In this document: positions 16,421 through 24,491 of the stretch, in pieces
Numbering within the stretch: position 1 is the first letter of the stretch
How the letters are laid out: each line of letters starts with the position of its first letter
Origin: JAAYZQ01 sp034428935
GTDB taxonomy: Bacteria; Chloroflexota; Anaerolineae; JAAYZQ01
NCBI GenBank assembly: GCA_034428935.1
Contig: DAOUHB010000033.1
Span: 1 to 53,345 of the forward strand
Direction of reading: 5' to 3'
DNA length: 53,345 nucleotides
Position numbers and translations under genes: made by a program
Notes under the pieces: model-generated
Told to the model about the DNA's origin: nothing
Seen by the model: the letters and a program-made list of their open reading frames with translations, nothing else
The model's database searches: none

Positions 16421-17896
16421 CTAGGGGTTCTCGGCCCTGCTCGTGTGGGCGCTCTGCGCCGCGGCCAGGGCCCGCATGCGGCGCTCTTGAACCAGGCCCC
16501 ACGCGGCAAGCATGAGCGCCAGCGACAGGAGAACGATGACCACGCGAAACGTGTCGTTGAGGCCGGCGACCTGGGCTGCCGCCGGCGCCGCGGTGGCCCC
16601 CTGCGCCAGGGCACTGCCCGCCCTGGCAGCCACGCGGCTGGCCCAGAGGGCGCCGAGGACAGAGATGCCCGTCGTCTGGCCAAGGGTGCGGGTAATCGAC
16701 AGCAGGCCCGAGGCGACGCCCAGCCGCTCTCGGGGCACGGCGCCCATCACGGCGCTGTTGTTGGGTGACTGGAAGATGCCGATGCCGATGCCCACGGGCA
16801 GGTATCGCAGGACATAGCCGGCGGAGGTCGTGTCCAGGCTGAGGGTGCTGACGGCGACAAAGCCGAGCACGATCATGGCCAGGCCAGCGACGGCGATGGG
16901 TCGCGTGCCCACCCGGTCGGAGAGGGCGCCCGAGAGCGGGGCGGTGATGCCCACGGCGACGGGCACCACGGCCAGGAGCAGGCCCACCGCCCGCGGCGAG
17001 TAGCCCATGACGTTCTCCAGGTAAAAGGGGATGAGGATGATGGTCCCCGACATGGAGATAAAGGTGGCAAAGCCGGTGAGCAGATTGACGTTAAAGAGCC
17101 GATTGCGAAACAGCCCGAGATCGATCATGGGCTGCGGGCTCTTCCATTCGACCAGGAGAAAGAAGATGAGCAGCACCAGCCAGGCGGTGGCCAGGAGCAG
17201 CACGGGCCGCTGGCCGAATCCTCCCTCCTGGCCCATGGTCATGGCCAGGAGTAGCGCCATCAGGCTGCCAAAGAGCAACATGGCCCCCACCCAGTCAAAG
17301 CGCTGCCCACCCACCGGCCGGCGCGCGGGCACAAAGTGGAGCACCATCCAGGTGCCGACGATGCCCACAGGCAAGTTGACGTAAAAGATCCAGTGCCAGG
17401 AGAGCGCGCCGATGATCAGCCCGCCGAGGACTGGGCCCAGGACGATGCCGATGGACACCATGGAGCCGCTGATTCCGAGGGCTTTGCCCCGCTCTGACGG
17501 CGGGAAGGCTTCTGTGACGATGGCCATGCCCAGGGCCATCAGCATGGCGGCCCCGATGGCTTGCAGGATCCGGAAGCCGATGAGCCAGCCGATGGTGGGC
17601 GATAGCCCGCACAGCACCGAGCCCAGGGTAAAGATGACGAACCCGGCGACGTACAGTGGCTTCTTGCCGATCATGTCGCCCAGGCGCCCGACGCTGAGCA
17701 TCAATGTCGTCACCGTGAGGAGATAGGCCAGGACCACCCACTGCACGGCGGCAAACCCGGTGTCAAAGGCGCGCACCAGCGTGGGCAGCGCTACGTTTAC
17801 GATGCTGCCATCGATGGTGGCCAGGATAATGCCCATGCCCACGGCAGCCATGACGTACCACTTGCGACTGTAATCAACTGCTTCCAACTGCTGCAT
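16421..17896 (-). CDS. DHA2-family (EmrB/QacA-type) MFS drug:H+ antiporter
   Basis: This 491-residue membrane protein has about 14 transmembrane helices. It has the family motifs LATIDGSIVNVALPTL (helix 1, motif D1), GRLGDMIGKKPLYVAG (motif A), GFRILQAIGAAMLMALGMAIV and a motif C-like ...GIVLGPVLGGLI. It probably exports drugs or other amphipathic compounds using proton motive force. The frame is open ~800 bp upstream, but MQQLEAVDYSRKW at 17896 was chosen because GGGAG precedes it by a normal distance; ATG 17908 is the alternative. It is followed by a small hairpin shared with the aldolase promoter. Confidence 0.9.
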   Translation of the reverse strand: MQQLEAVDYSRKWYVMAAVGMGIILATIDGSIVNVALPTLVRAFDTGFAAVQWVVLAYLLTVTTLMLSVGRLGDMIGKKPLYVAGFVIFTLGSVLCGLSPTIGWLIGFRILQAIGAAMLMALGMAIVTEAFPPSERGKALGISGSMVSIGIVLGPVLGGLIIGALSWHWIFYVNLPVGIVGTWMVLHFVPARRPVGGQRFDWVGAMLLFGSLMALLLAMTMGQEGGFGQRPVLLLATAWLVLLIFFLLVEWKSPQPMIDLGLFRNRLFNVNLLTGFATFISMSGTIILIPFYLENVMGYSPRAVGLLLAVVPVAVGITAPLSGALSDRVGTRPIAVAGLAMIVLGFVAVSTLSLDTTSAGYVLRYLPVGIGIGIFQSPNNSAVMGAVPRERLGVASGLLSITRTLGQTTGISVLGALWASRVAARAGSALAQGATAAPAAAQVAGLNDTFRVVIVLLSLALMLAAWGLVQERRMRALAAAQSAHTSRAENP

Positions 17897-18151
17897 CCCG
17901 TCTCCCATCCCGTTTGCTGCGCGCTCCATCATACCACACTTCAGCGACTTTGCGAACTCGGCCACTGCCTTGATCCAACGATTCCAACACACCCCCAACA
18001 CAGTCCGGCGGTTGGGCTCGCCGGGCTGTGTTATACTGGACACGAACGCGCCCGGGGAAGCTGCTCCGCCTGCAACGGCGGCGCACAGGCCAGGTCCGGC
18101 ACATACGGCGGCGATGGCCCGGCACCGTTCACGACGAGCTTCGGAGGCCTT

Positions 18152-18655
18152 GTGTACAAGAGGGCAAGAACAGGATTGTGCCTGGCGGCCGCTGCGGGCC
18201 TGATGCTCCTGTGGGGCGTATTGCTGCTGGCCGCCTGCGGCAGCGAGGACGGGGCGGCCCCCGCGCAGCCCCAGGACACCGCGACGGCGATGCCGACAGC
18301 GGTGGCCGAGACCGCTGCCCCACCAGCCGAGGCGCCGGCGGCCGGAGAGCCTGCCGGGATTCTGGCGGATGCCGGCCGGGAGGTCTTTGCCAGGGAGTGC
18401 GCCGAGTGCCACGGCGCCCAGGGGGAGGGTCTGGAGGGACCCGTCCTCATCGGCGAGAACACCAACCTGCCGGCCTTTGGCACGGCCGAGGGCCTTTACG
18501 AGTTTATCAGCCAGGGCATGCCCCTGGATGCGCCCGGCAGCCTGCCGGAGCAGGAGTACCTGGAGGTGCTGGCTTTCCTGCTGCTGGAAAACGCCAGGGT
18601 CGACGAGGACGCTCCCCTGGGCGTGGAAGGGCTGGACGAAATCGATCTCCAATAG
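18152..18655 (+). CDS. Lipoprotein monoheme cytochrome c
   Basis: This 167-residue protein uses a GTG start (18152) behind GGAGG. The signal peptide ends at a lipobox (LLLAAC) and is followed by an Ala/Pro/Thr linker. The heme-binding motif is CAECH (Cys83, Cys86, His87), and Met123 in QGMPLDAP is the likely distal ligand. It is a class I small cytochrome tethered to the outer face of the membrane, serving as an electron carrier. No oxidase genes are adjacent, so its partner is unknown. Confidence 0.85.
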   Translation: MYKRARTGLCLAAAAGLMLLWGVLLLAACGSEDGAAPAQPQDTATAMPTAVAETAAPPAEAPAAGEPAGILADAGREVFARECAECHGAQGEGLEGPVLIGENTNLPAFGTAEGLYEFISQGMPLDAPGSLPEQEYLEVLAFLLLENARVDEDAPLGVEGLDEIDLQ

Positions 18656-18695
18656 AGCCAGGTCTGCGACCCTGGCTACCCCCCCTCTTCCCACA

Positions 18696-18727
18696 TCGCC
18701 CCGGCTGCCCCGTGGTAGCCGGGGCGA
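18696..18727. terminator. Hairpin between convergent cytochrome and RNase J genes
   Basis: A perfect 11-bp inverted repeat (TCGCCCCGGCT and AGCCGGGGCGA) has a 10-nt loop. It is placed symmetrically between the two convergent stops. It lacks a T-tract. Confidence 0.55.
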
Positions 18728-18750
18728 CCACGTCAGGCCCCGGTGCTGGC

Positions 18751-20397
18751 TTAGCTCTCGACGAGGGCCACGGTGATCACGGGCTTGCGCCGGGTTTCAC
18801 GGTAGAAAAAGCTCGAGAGCGCCTGCTCCACCTTATCTTCCACGCTGTCAGCTGCCGTGCCGCGGCCGTTCTTGGCCGCCGAGCGCACCACCTCCCGGGC
18901 ACGGGCCAGCAGATCGCCCGACCGGGGGGCGGCGACGAATCCGTGGGTGATGATGCGCGGCTCGCCCACCGCCTTGCCGGCCTTCCGGTCGTAGCGGGCC
19001 ACGGCCGTTACAAAGCCGCTCTGCGCCAGGCCATCCCGCTGGGCGAGGACGGCGGGACCGACGTCGCCGACCCGGGACCCGTCCACGTAGACGTTCTCGC
19101 CGGGCAGGCGCTTGCCGATGTGCAGGCTGTCGTTCAGGGTGAGCGGGTAGCCGTTTTCGACCACGGCAATGTTCTCCTTGGGAATGCCCAGGTCGTTGGC
19201 CAGCCGGGCATGCTGTACCAGGTGGCGCAGCTCGCCGTGGACCGGCACAAAGAACCGGGGCCGCAGCGTCTGGATGAGGAGCCGGAGCTCATCCTGGCCG
19301 GCGTGGCCCGAGACGTGCACCTGCCGCAGCGGCGCGTAGTATACGTCGGCTCCCTTCTGGAAGAGGCGGTTGATCAGCCCACTGGTCAGCTCTTCGTTGC
19401 CCGGGATGGTGTGCGAAGAGAGCACGACCGTGTCACCGTCCTCGATGCGCATGGTACGGTGGGTGCCGGTTGCCAGGCGGTTCAGCACGGCCATGGGCTC
19501 GCCCTGAGAGCCGGTGGCCAGGATCAAGACCTTGTGTGGGGGCAGACGCCGGGCCTGTTCCAGGTCGACGAGCATGCCCTCGGGGATCTCCAGGTAGCCC
19601 AGCTCGCGGGCCACGCCCGTGTTGGCCACCATGCTGCGGCCGGCGATGGCCACCTTGCGCCCGTGGCGCCCGGCCACCTGCACCACCTGCTGGATGCGCG
19701 AGATGAGGGAGGCGAACGTGGCAATGATGATCCTGCCGGGCGCCTGGCTCACGATCTCGTCCAGGGCGTCATAGAGCACCGCCTCGGATGGCGTGCTGCC
19801 CGGCTGTTCGGCGTTGGTGCTGTCCGACAGCAGGGCCAGGACGCCGCGCCGTCCGAACTCGGCCAGCTTGTCCATGTCCGTCGGCCAGCCATCCACCGGC
19901 GTCGGATCCAGCTTAAAGTCGCCGCTGTGGACGACCAAACCCGCAGGCGTGGTAATGCCCAGGCCTACCGAGTCGGGGATGGAGTGGCAGACGTGGTACG
20001 GCTCGACGACAAAGGGGCCGATCTGGAGCCGGTCGCCGGCGGCATAAGTTTGCAGGCGGACGTGTTCCAGCATCCGCTCCTCGCGCAGCCGGACCTCAAC
20101 GAGGCCGCGGGTGAGACGCGTGGCGTACACCGGGACGTCGATCTCGCGCAGCAAATGGGCCAGGGCCCCAATATGATCCAGGTGCCCGTGGGTCAGGAAC
20201 ACGGCGCGCACCCAGTCTTTTTTATCCCGAATGTACTCCCAGTCGGGCAACAGGTAATCGACGCCGGGCATGTCCGATTCAGGGAACATGATGCCCGCGT
20301 CGATGATAAGAATGTTGCGGCCATACTCAATGCAAGTCATATTCTTGCCTACTTCCCCGAGGCCGCCCAGGGGAACGATGCGAAGTTTCGCAGCCAT
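18751..20397 (-). CDS. rnj: Ribonuclease J
   Basis: This 548-residue protein is a beta-CASP metallo-beta-lactamase RNase, with 5'-3' exo- and endonuclease activity in RNA maturation and decay. Start ATG 20397 follows AGGAG. N-terminal LGGLGEVGKNM and the metal motif THGHLDHIG (His70, His72, Asp74, His75) are intact. Later motifs are HSGDFKLDPTP, LLSDSTNAEQPGSTPSE, ATGSQGEPMAVL, SSHTIPGNEE and the beta-CASP region VHVSGHAGQDEL ... FVPVHGE. Length is normal for the family. Its ~228-nt leader starts at a strong promoter and contains a terminator-like hairpin, hinting at attenuation or autoregulation. Confidence 0.95.
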   Translation of the reverse strand: MAAKLRIVPLGGLGEVGKNMTCIEYGRNILIIDAGIMFPESDMPGVDYLLPDWEYIRDKKDWVRAVFLTHGHLDHIGALAHLLREIDVPVYATRLTRGLVEVRLREERMLEHVRLQTYAAGDRLQIGPFVVEPYHVCHSIPDSVGLGITTPAGLVVHSGDFKLDPTPVDGWPTDMDKLAEFGRRGVLALLSDSTNAEQPGSTPSEAVLYDALDEIVSQAPGRIIIATFASLISRIQQVVQVAGRHGRKVAIAGRSMVANTGVARELGYLEIPEGMLVDLEQARRLPPHKVLILATGSQGEPMAVLNRLATGTHRTMRIEDGDTVVLSSHTIPGNEELTSGLINRLFQKGADVYYAPLRQVHVSGHAGQDELRLLIQTLRPRFFVPVHGELRHLVQHARLANDLGIPKENIAVVENGYPLTLNDSLHIGKRLPGENVYVDGSRVGDVGPAVLAQRDGLAQSGFVTAVARYDRKAGKAVGEPRIITHGFVAAPRSGDLLARAREVVRSAAKNGRGTAADSVEDKVEQALSSFFYRETRRKPVITVALVES

Positions 20398-20555
20398 TTC
20401 AGTTACTCCTATGTATTGTTGTCGGTGTGCCGGAACAGGACCGGAGGCAAAGGGGCCGGAATCGATGAGAAACGGATCCGCGATGCGCGTACTGTCGAAC
20501 TACACCTCAATAATCTATTTAATGTCAGGACCAAAAGCAAGGAGGGTTGTTCATC

Positions 20556-20583
20556 AAAACACCCAGGCCAGTAAGCCTGGGTG
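20556..20583 (-). promoter_or_regulatory. Terminator-like hairpin in the RNase J leader (possible attenuator)
   Basis: On the minus strand CACCCAGGC (20583-20575), loop TTACTG, GCCTGGGTG (20568-20560), immediately followed by TTTT (20559-20556). It lies ~45-70 nt after the predicted transcription start and ~160 nt before the RNase J start codon. Confidence 0.55.
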
Positions 20584-20631
20584 CCGCTCAATTGTGACCA
20601 AACCAGATTCCTACTTGTTCCTACGAGCCCC

Positions 20632-20660
20632 ATCGTAACACAATCGGCGCTGTTTGTCAA
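20632..20660 (-). promoter_or_regulatory. Sigma70 promoter for RNase J
   Basis: On the minus strand TTGACA (20660-20655), 17 bp, TACGAT (20637-20632). Confidence 0.7.
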
Positions 20661-20726
20661 GGGCCAGATACTCTTGCACCAGATGATATCCAGGGGCCCG
20701 CGTGGTTCAGGGCTGCCCCGGTCATT

Positions 20727-20754
20727 TTGCATTCGCGCCCCGTGGTGATATAAT
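20727..20754 (+). promoter_or_regulatory. Promoter for the S8 protease gene
   Basis: TTGCAT, 16 bp, TATAAT (20749-20754). It lies about 59 bp before the start codon and is divergent from the RNase J promoter. Confidence 0.5.
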
Positions 20755-20812
20755 ACCCTTCAGACGTTGCCGGGCATTTCCAGGCGGACCAATCGCTCAA
20801 CGGAGAACTGAT

Positions 20813-23554
20813 ATGAGCCAAGACGAGTTCCGGGACCTGCCGACCCCCCAACCTCTGGAGCGCCGCGCACCCGGGGAGGGTCCTCTTGTTCGGCTTGTGG
20901 AGAATCGCAAGCTCCTCGCTGCGCTGCTGGGTATCGGCCTGCTGCTGGCCGTGACAGGCGGGATTGTGTTGCTGCGGGGCAGCGGAGGCGGGGGCGAGCC
21001 GGTCCTCGAGATCCCCCCGACCCTGGAGGAGCTGGCGGAGCAGTATCCGCAACTGGCGGGGCTGTTTAACGATGCGACGCTGGGCTCGGTCTACAAGGAG
21101 TTTCTGATTGCCTACCACGAGGGAGGGATGGAGGCGGCGCGAGAGCTGGCCGAGCAGCGGGGGCTTCTGAACCGACGGGAGGAGATCCGCATCACCCTTG
21201 TACTGGACGATGCCCAGTACGTCCCTGCCATGTCGGAAGAGCTGAGCAGGGCGGGCATCACCGTCGAGGGGAGCTACCAGGAGCGGATCAACGTGGGCGT
21301 GCCCCTGGCCCTCATCGAGGGCCTGGCCGCCCAGCAGGGGACGGAGGCCCTGTTCGAGCAGCTCACCCAGATGGAGCACGTTATCCGGCTGGAGCTGCCC
21401 GCGCCGCGCCGCTCCGATGGAAGGCCAGGACGGGCCGCCGGCGGCGAGGGCACGTCGCTCACGGGGGCCGCCGAATGGCACGCGGCAGGCCTGACCGGCC
21501 AGGGCATCCGCGTGGGGGTCCTCGACCTGGGCTTTGATGGCTATCGCGACCTCCTGGGCCGCGAGCTGCCGGCGAGCGTGGCGGCTGCATCCTTTGCCTA
21601 CGGCCTGGAACCCGATGGCAGCGGCGAGGTGCACGGCGCCGCTTGTGCCGAGATCGTTCACGAGATGGCCCCGGATGCCGAGCTGTACCTGGCCTACTAT
21701 GACGGGACGCTGGTGAGCATGGGCCAGGCAGTGGACTGGCTGGTGTCGCAGGGGGTGAACATCATCAGCAACTCGACCACCGGCGTCGTGGGGCCCATGG
21801 ACGGCAGCGACGAGTCGGCCGAGATGGTGGATTGGGCGGCCGCCCAGGGGGTGCTGTGGGTAAACTCTTCGGGCAACGCCGCCATGGAGCACTACAGGGG
21901 GCTCTTTACCGACAGCGACGGCGACGGGCTTCACGAGTTCCCCGATGGCACCGAGCTGATCGGGCTCTACATTTATGCTCCCCAGGTGACGCTGGCCCTC
22001 AACTGGGACGATTGGCAGGCCGTCAACGAGGACTATGATCTCTACCTCTTTGACGAGGAAGGGAACCTGGTGGCCAGCGCCGAGGACATTCAGAATGGGA
22101 CGGAGGGCCAGGTCGCGGCCGAGCTGATCCTGGGCAACGACGTTCCCCTCGGCGTGTACTTTATCGCCATCAAGGCGGACCGGATCTCGCGCCCCGGAAT
22201 GTTGGACCTTTACACGCTGGACGCGGAGCTGGAATTTCCGGTGGCCGAGCACAGCCTGGGCTCGCCGGCCGACGCCCATGAGGCGCTGGCTGTGGGCGCC
22301 ACCGAGGTCAGGGACGACAGCCTGGCCAGCTACAGCTCCCAGGGACCGAGCAACGACGGCCGGCTCAAGCCCGAGCTTTCGGGACCGGCCGGAGTGTCCA
22401 GCGCCAGCTATGCCCCCGGGGTCTTTGACGGAACCTCGGCCTCCACCCCCCACGTGGCGGGCGCGGCGGCCCTGGTGTGGAGTGCGTTTCCGGAGTACAG
22501 CGCAGACCAGGTGCGGGACTATTTGGAGGCTCATGCCCTGGACCTTGGTCCCCTCGGGCCCGACAACGCCTACGGCTATGGGCGCCTGAACATGCCTTCA
22601 CCGCCGTCCGTGGAGATAGCCGGCCCGCCGGTGCTGCCGACGGCCCTGCCCACAGCCTTGCCCGAGGCAACCCTGGTGCCCCAGCCCACAGCCGTAGCCG
22701 TCGTGCCCGGCGAGCCGGGGCCGGAGATCAAGCCCGGCGAGGAGGCGAGCCTGCGCCTGACGCCGCTGCTCGTGCTGGGTGGCCTGGGCCTATGCGGCGG
22801 GTCGTTCATGTTGATCGGTGGGGGGCTACTGCTGTGGGTGGTGGGGCGCTCGGCGCGCCGGCGGGGAGCGCCGGCCGTGGCACAACCTATGCCGCCCGTG
22901 CGGCCCGTGACGCCTGCCAGGCCGGCGCCGGCCGGGCAGGTACTCGAGCCGGTTGGACCGGCGCTTCGGGAGACGATGCACGGCTATGGGGCGCTGCTGG
23001 CTCCCGGGCGGCCTCCGCTTCTCCTGGCGCCGGGCAGGCTCACCATCGGCCGGAGCGCGGCGTGCGATCTGGTGGTCGACAGTGTCCTGGTGTCGCGCCA
23101 GCATGCACAGTTGGAGTGTTCGCCCGGCCGATGCACGATAGAAGACCTGGGCAGCTCCAACGGCACGTACGTCAACGGCCGGCGTGTGTCGCGGGCAGCG
23201 CTTTCGCCGGGCGACAGGCTGCGCCTGGGCGACGTGGAACTGGCCTACCAGGCGGGGGCCGGAGCCCCGCCGGCTGCCGGGGGGGCCTGGCTGGAAATCG
23301 GCGGGCGCCGCCACGCGCTCTCGCCTGCCGGCGTGGTTCTCGGCCGCTCGCACGACAGCGACCTGGTCGTGGCCGATGAGCGGGCGTCGCGGCAGCACGC
23401 CAGCATCGACCTGCAAGGCGACACCTGGGTCATTTCTGACCTGGGCAGCGCCAACGGCACCCTTGTCAACGGCGAGCGCGTTCGGGAACGCGCGCTGCGC
23501 CCGGGCGACGAGATCAGTGTTGGCGATACCCGGATCTATTTCCGGCAGGAGTGA
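20813..23554 (+). CDS. Membrane-anchored subtilisin-like (S8) protease with two C-terminal FHA domains
   Basis: This 913-residue protein starts at ATG 20813 behind CGGAGA. Order: cytoplasmic N-terminus; transmembrane helix (~33-55); a propeptide-like region (~120-200); S8 catalytic domain with Asp238 (GVLDLGFDGY), His274 (EVHGAA), Asn355 (NSSGNA) and Ser542 (DGTSASTPHVAG); a beta-rich insert between Asn and Ser (YDLYLFDEEGNLVAS...) resembling a PPC domain; a Pro-rich linker; a second transmembrane helix (~648-678); then two FHA domains (~741-800 LTIGRSAACDLVV...SRQHAQL...SSNGTYVNG and ~840-905 VVLGRSHDSDLVV...SRQHASI...SANGTLVNG). The topology puts the protease outside and the phosphothreonine-binding FHA pair inside. 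It could relay kinase state to an external protease or vice versa (inference). Confidence 0.9.
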   Translation: MSQDEFRDLPTPQPLERRAPGEGPLVRLVENRKLLAALLGIGLLLAVTGGIVLLRGSGGGGEPVLEIPPTLEELAEQYPQLAGLFNDATLGSVYKEFLIAYHEGGMEAARELAEQRGLLNRREEIRITLVLDDAQYVPAMSEELSRAGITVEGSYQERINVGVPLALIEGLAAQQGTEALFEQLTQMEHVIRLELPAPRRSDGRPGRAAGGEGTSLTGAAEWHAAGLTGQGIRVGVLDLGFDGYRDLLGRELPASVAAASFAYGLEPDGSGEVHGAACAEIVHEMAPDAELYLAYYDGTLVSMGQAVDWLVSQGVNIISNSTTGVVGPMDGSDESAEMVDWAAAQGVLWVNSSGNAAMEHYRGLFTDSDGDGLHEFPDGTELIGLYIYAPQVTLALNWDDWQAVNEDYDLYLFDEEGNLVASAEDIQNGTEGQVAAELILGNDVPLGVYFIAIKADRISRPGMLDLYTLDAELEFPVAEHSLGSPADAHEALAVGATEVRDDSLASYSSQGPSNDGRLKPELSGPAGVSSASYAPGVFDGTSASTPHVAGAAALVWSAFPEYSADQVRDYLEAHALDLGPLGPDNAYGYGRLNMPSPPSVEIAGPPVLPTALPTALPEATLVPQPTAVAVVPGEPGPEIKPGEEASLRLTPLLVLGGLGLCGGSFMLIGGGLLLWVVGRSARRRGAPAVAQPMPPVRPVTPARPAPAGQVLEPVGPALRETMHGYGALLAPGRPPLLLAPGRLTIGRSAACDLVVDSVLVSRQHAQLECSPGRCTIEDLGSSNGTYVNGRRVSRAALSPGDRLRLGDVELAYQAGAGAPPAAGGAWLEIGGRRHALSPAGVVLGRSHDSDLVVADERASRQHASIDLQGDTWVISDLGSANGTLVNGERVRERALRPGDEISVGDTRIYFRQE

Positions 23555-23555
23555 G

Positions 23556-23571
23556 CGCGCTCGCTAGCGCG
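23556..23571. terminator. Short hairpin between convergent S8 protease and PRC-barrel genes
   Basis: CGCGCT-CGCT-AGCGCG falls on the 9-bp gap and overlaps the end of the PRC-barrel gene. Its role as a terminator is uncertain. Confidence 0.25.
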
Positions 23572-24154
23572 TGTCGTCCTTCTCTCCAAAGAACGGGACG
23601 TCGCTGGTCCAGTCTTGATCCCGGGTCTCTGGAGAGATCTCTTCCGGGAGGTCGCCGGGAACAAAGCGGCCGGTGTCGACAATGACATAGTCTGGGCCGA
23701 CCGAGTGTGTGGCGCTGGCCGGAATGTACTTGGACTCGGCCAGGGGCCCTTCAATCTCTACCTGGCCCAGGCGATAACCGGTGAATTGGCCGTGCTCGTC
23801 AACCAGGATGTCGTTCACCTGGCCGAGCTTGGTGCCGTTGCTGTCGACGACGGTGCGCCGCCGGAGATAGTCCGACGTCTTGAGCCAGTCTTCGCCCCCG
23901 GCAAAATGGGTCTCGGGGACAAATACGTCGTGGCTCCGCACCAGGATGACGTCGTGCCCCCAGACCTGGACGTCATCGCTGCTGATGTACTGGTACTCTG
24001 GTTGCAAGAAATCGCCCACCGAGATGACCACGGCCGCCACGCGCGGGCCGTTGGGGTCGATCATCGTATCCGCCACGTCGGCTAGCTTTTCCCCCGTGTT
24101 GACATCCACCACCGCCTTGCCCTTTAGCTCCTTGATGGATCGAACGTCTGACAT
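23564..24154 (-). CDS. PRC-barrel domain protein (two barrels)
   Basis: This 196-residue soluble protein starts at ATG 24154 behind AGGAGG. The first PRC barrel is MSDVRSIKELKGKAVVDVNTGEKLADVADTM in type (residues ~1-75). The second starts near RRRTVVDSNGTKLGQVNDILVDEHGQFTGYRLG (~100-170). PRC barrels occur in RimM and photosynthetic reaction-centre H subunits and mostly act as adaptor folds. In stand-alone proteins like this one they are linked to stress or membrane-associated functions, with no known activity. It is divergent from ftsH, sharing a regulatory region with a long inverted repeat. Confidence 0.85.
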   Translation of the reverse strand: MSDVRSIKELKGKAVVDVNTGEKLADVADTMIDPNGPRVAAVVISVGDFLQPEYQYISSDDVQVWGHDVILVRSHDVFVPETHFAGGEDWLKTSDYLRRRTVVDSNGTKLGQVNDILVDEHGQFTGYRLGQVEIEGPLAESKYIPASATHSVGPDYVIVDTGRFVPGDLPEEISPETRDQDWTSDVPFFGEKDDTR

Positions 24155-24189
24155 CGAACACCTCCTGATCTAGTCAAACAATCCTACGT

Positions 24190-24204
24190 GCGGCCAAGGG
24201 CCGC
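24190..24204. promoter_or_regulatory. Hairpin at the 5' end of the PRC-barrel mRNA
   Basis: GCGGCC-AAG-GGCCGC is a perfect 6-bp stem with a 3-nt loop. It would lie right at the predicted 5' end of the minus-strand transcript, where it could stabilise the mRNA. Confidence 0.3.
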
Positions 24205-24211
24205 CACTCTC

Positions 24212-24240
24212 ATTATACCCTGCGGGGAGACCGAGGACAA
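24212..24240 (-). promoter_or_regulatory. Promoter for the PRC-barrel gene
   Basis: On the minus strand TTGTCC (24240-24235), 17 bp, TATAAT (24217-24212). The -35 box touches the left arm of the inverted repeat at 24239. Confidence 0.6.
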
Positions 24241-24281
24241 TGTATCCAGGTACAGTGCACGGTTATAGATGTGGATACATT
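24239..24281. promoter_or_regulatory. 10-bp inverted repeat in the PRC/ftsH divergent region (possible operator)
   Basis: AATGTATCCA (24239-24248) and TGGATACATT (24272-24281) are perfect inverted copies 23 bp apart. The left arm also forms TGTA-N6-TACA with the following bases. Two half-sites overlapping one promoter and facing ftsH suggest binding of a regulator. Confidence 0.5.
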
Positions 24282-24362
24282 TAACCAAGTCCCGCGCTTT
24301 TCCAACCAAACTCGACCCTTCTTACAACCGACTCCATCCGCGCCGGTGGGCCATCTTGTTGT

Positions 24363-24374
24363 ACAATGCATTGT
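24363..24374. promoter_or_regulatory. 12-bp palindrome upstream of ftsH
   Basis: ACAATGCATTGT is a perfect palindrome ~118 bp before the ftsH start. It overlaps a TACAAT -10-like box (24362-24367), but no convincing -35 box was seen. Confidence 0.35.
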
Positions 24375-24491
24375 GGCGGGAGCCCCATAAACTTCCGTTA
24401 ACATAGGATGGTCCGGGGCCGCGCACCTGGTGGCCGGCGAGGTGTGCCAGAAATGATATCGGCGCGAACCGGGCTTGCAGGAGTCGTAAGA

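Noticed and set aside
18012..18037. Promoter for the cytochrome c gene (TTGGGC and TATACT)
   Set aside because: The spacing is only 14 bp, too short for a sigma70 promoter.
17897..18694. Long N-terminal extension of the DHA2 transporter
   Set aside because: The extension is a shadow of the cytochrome c region on the opposite strand and has no transporter features.
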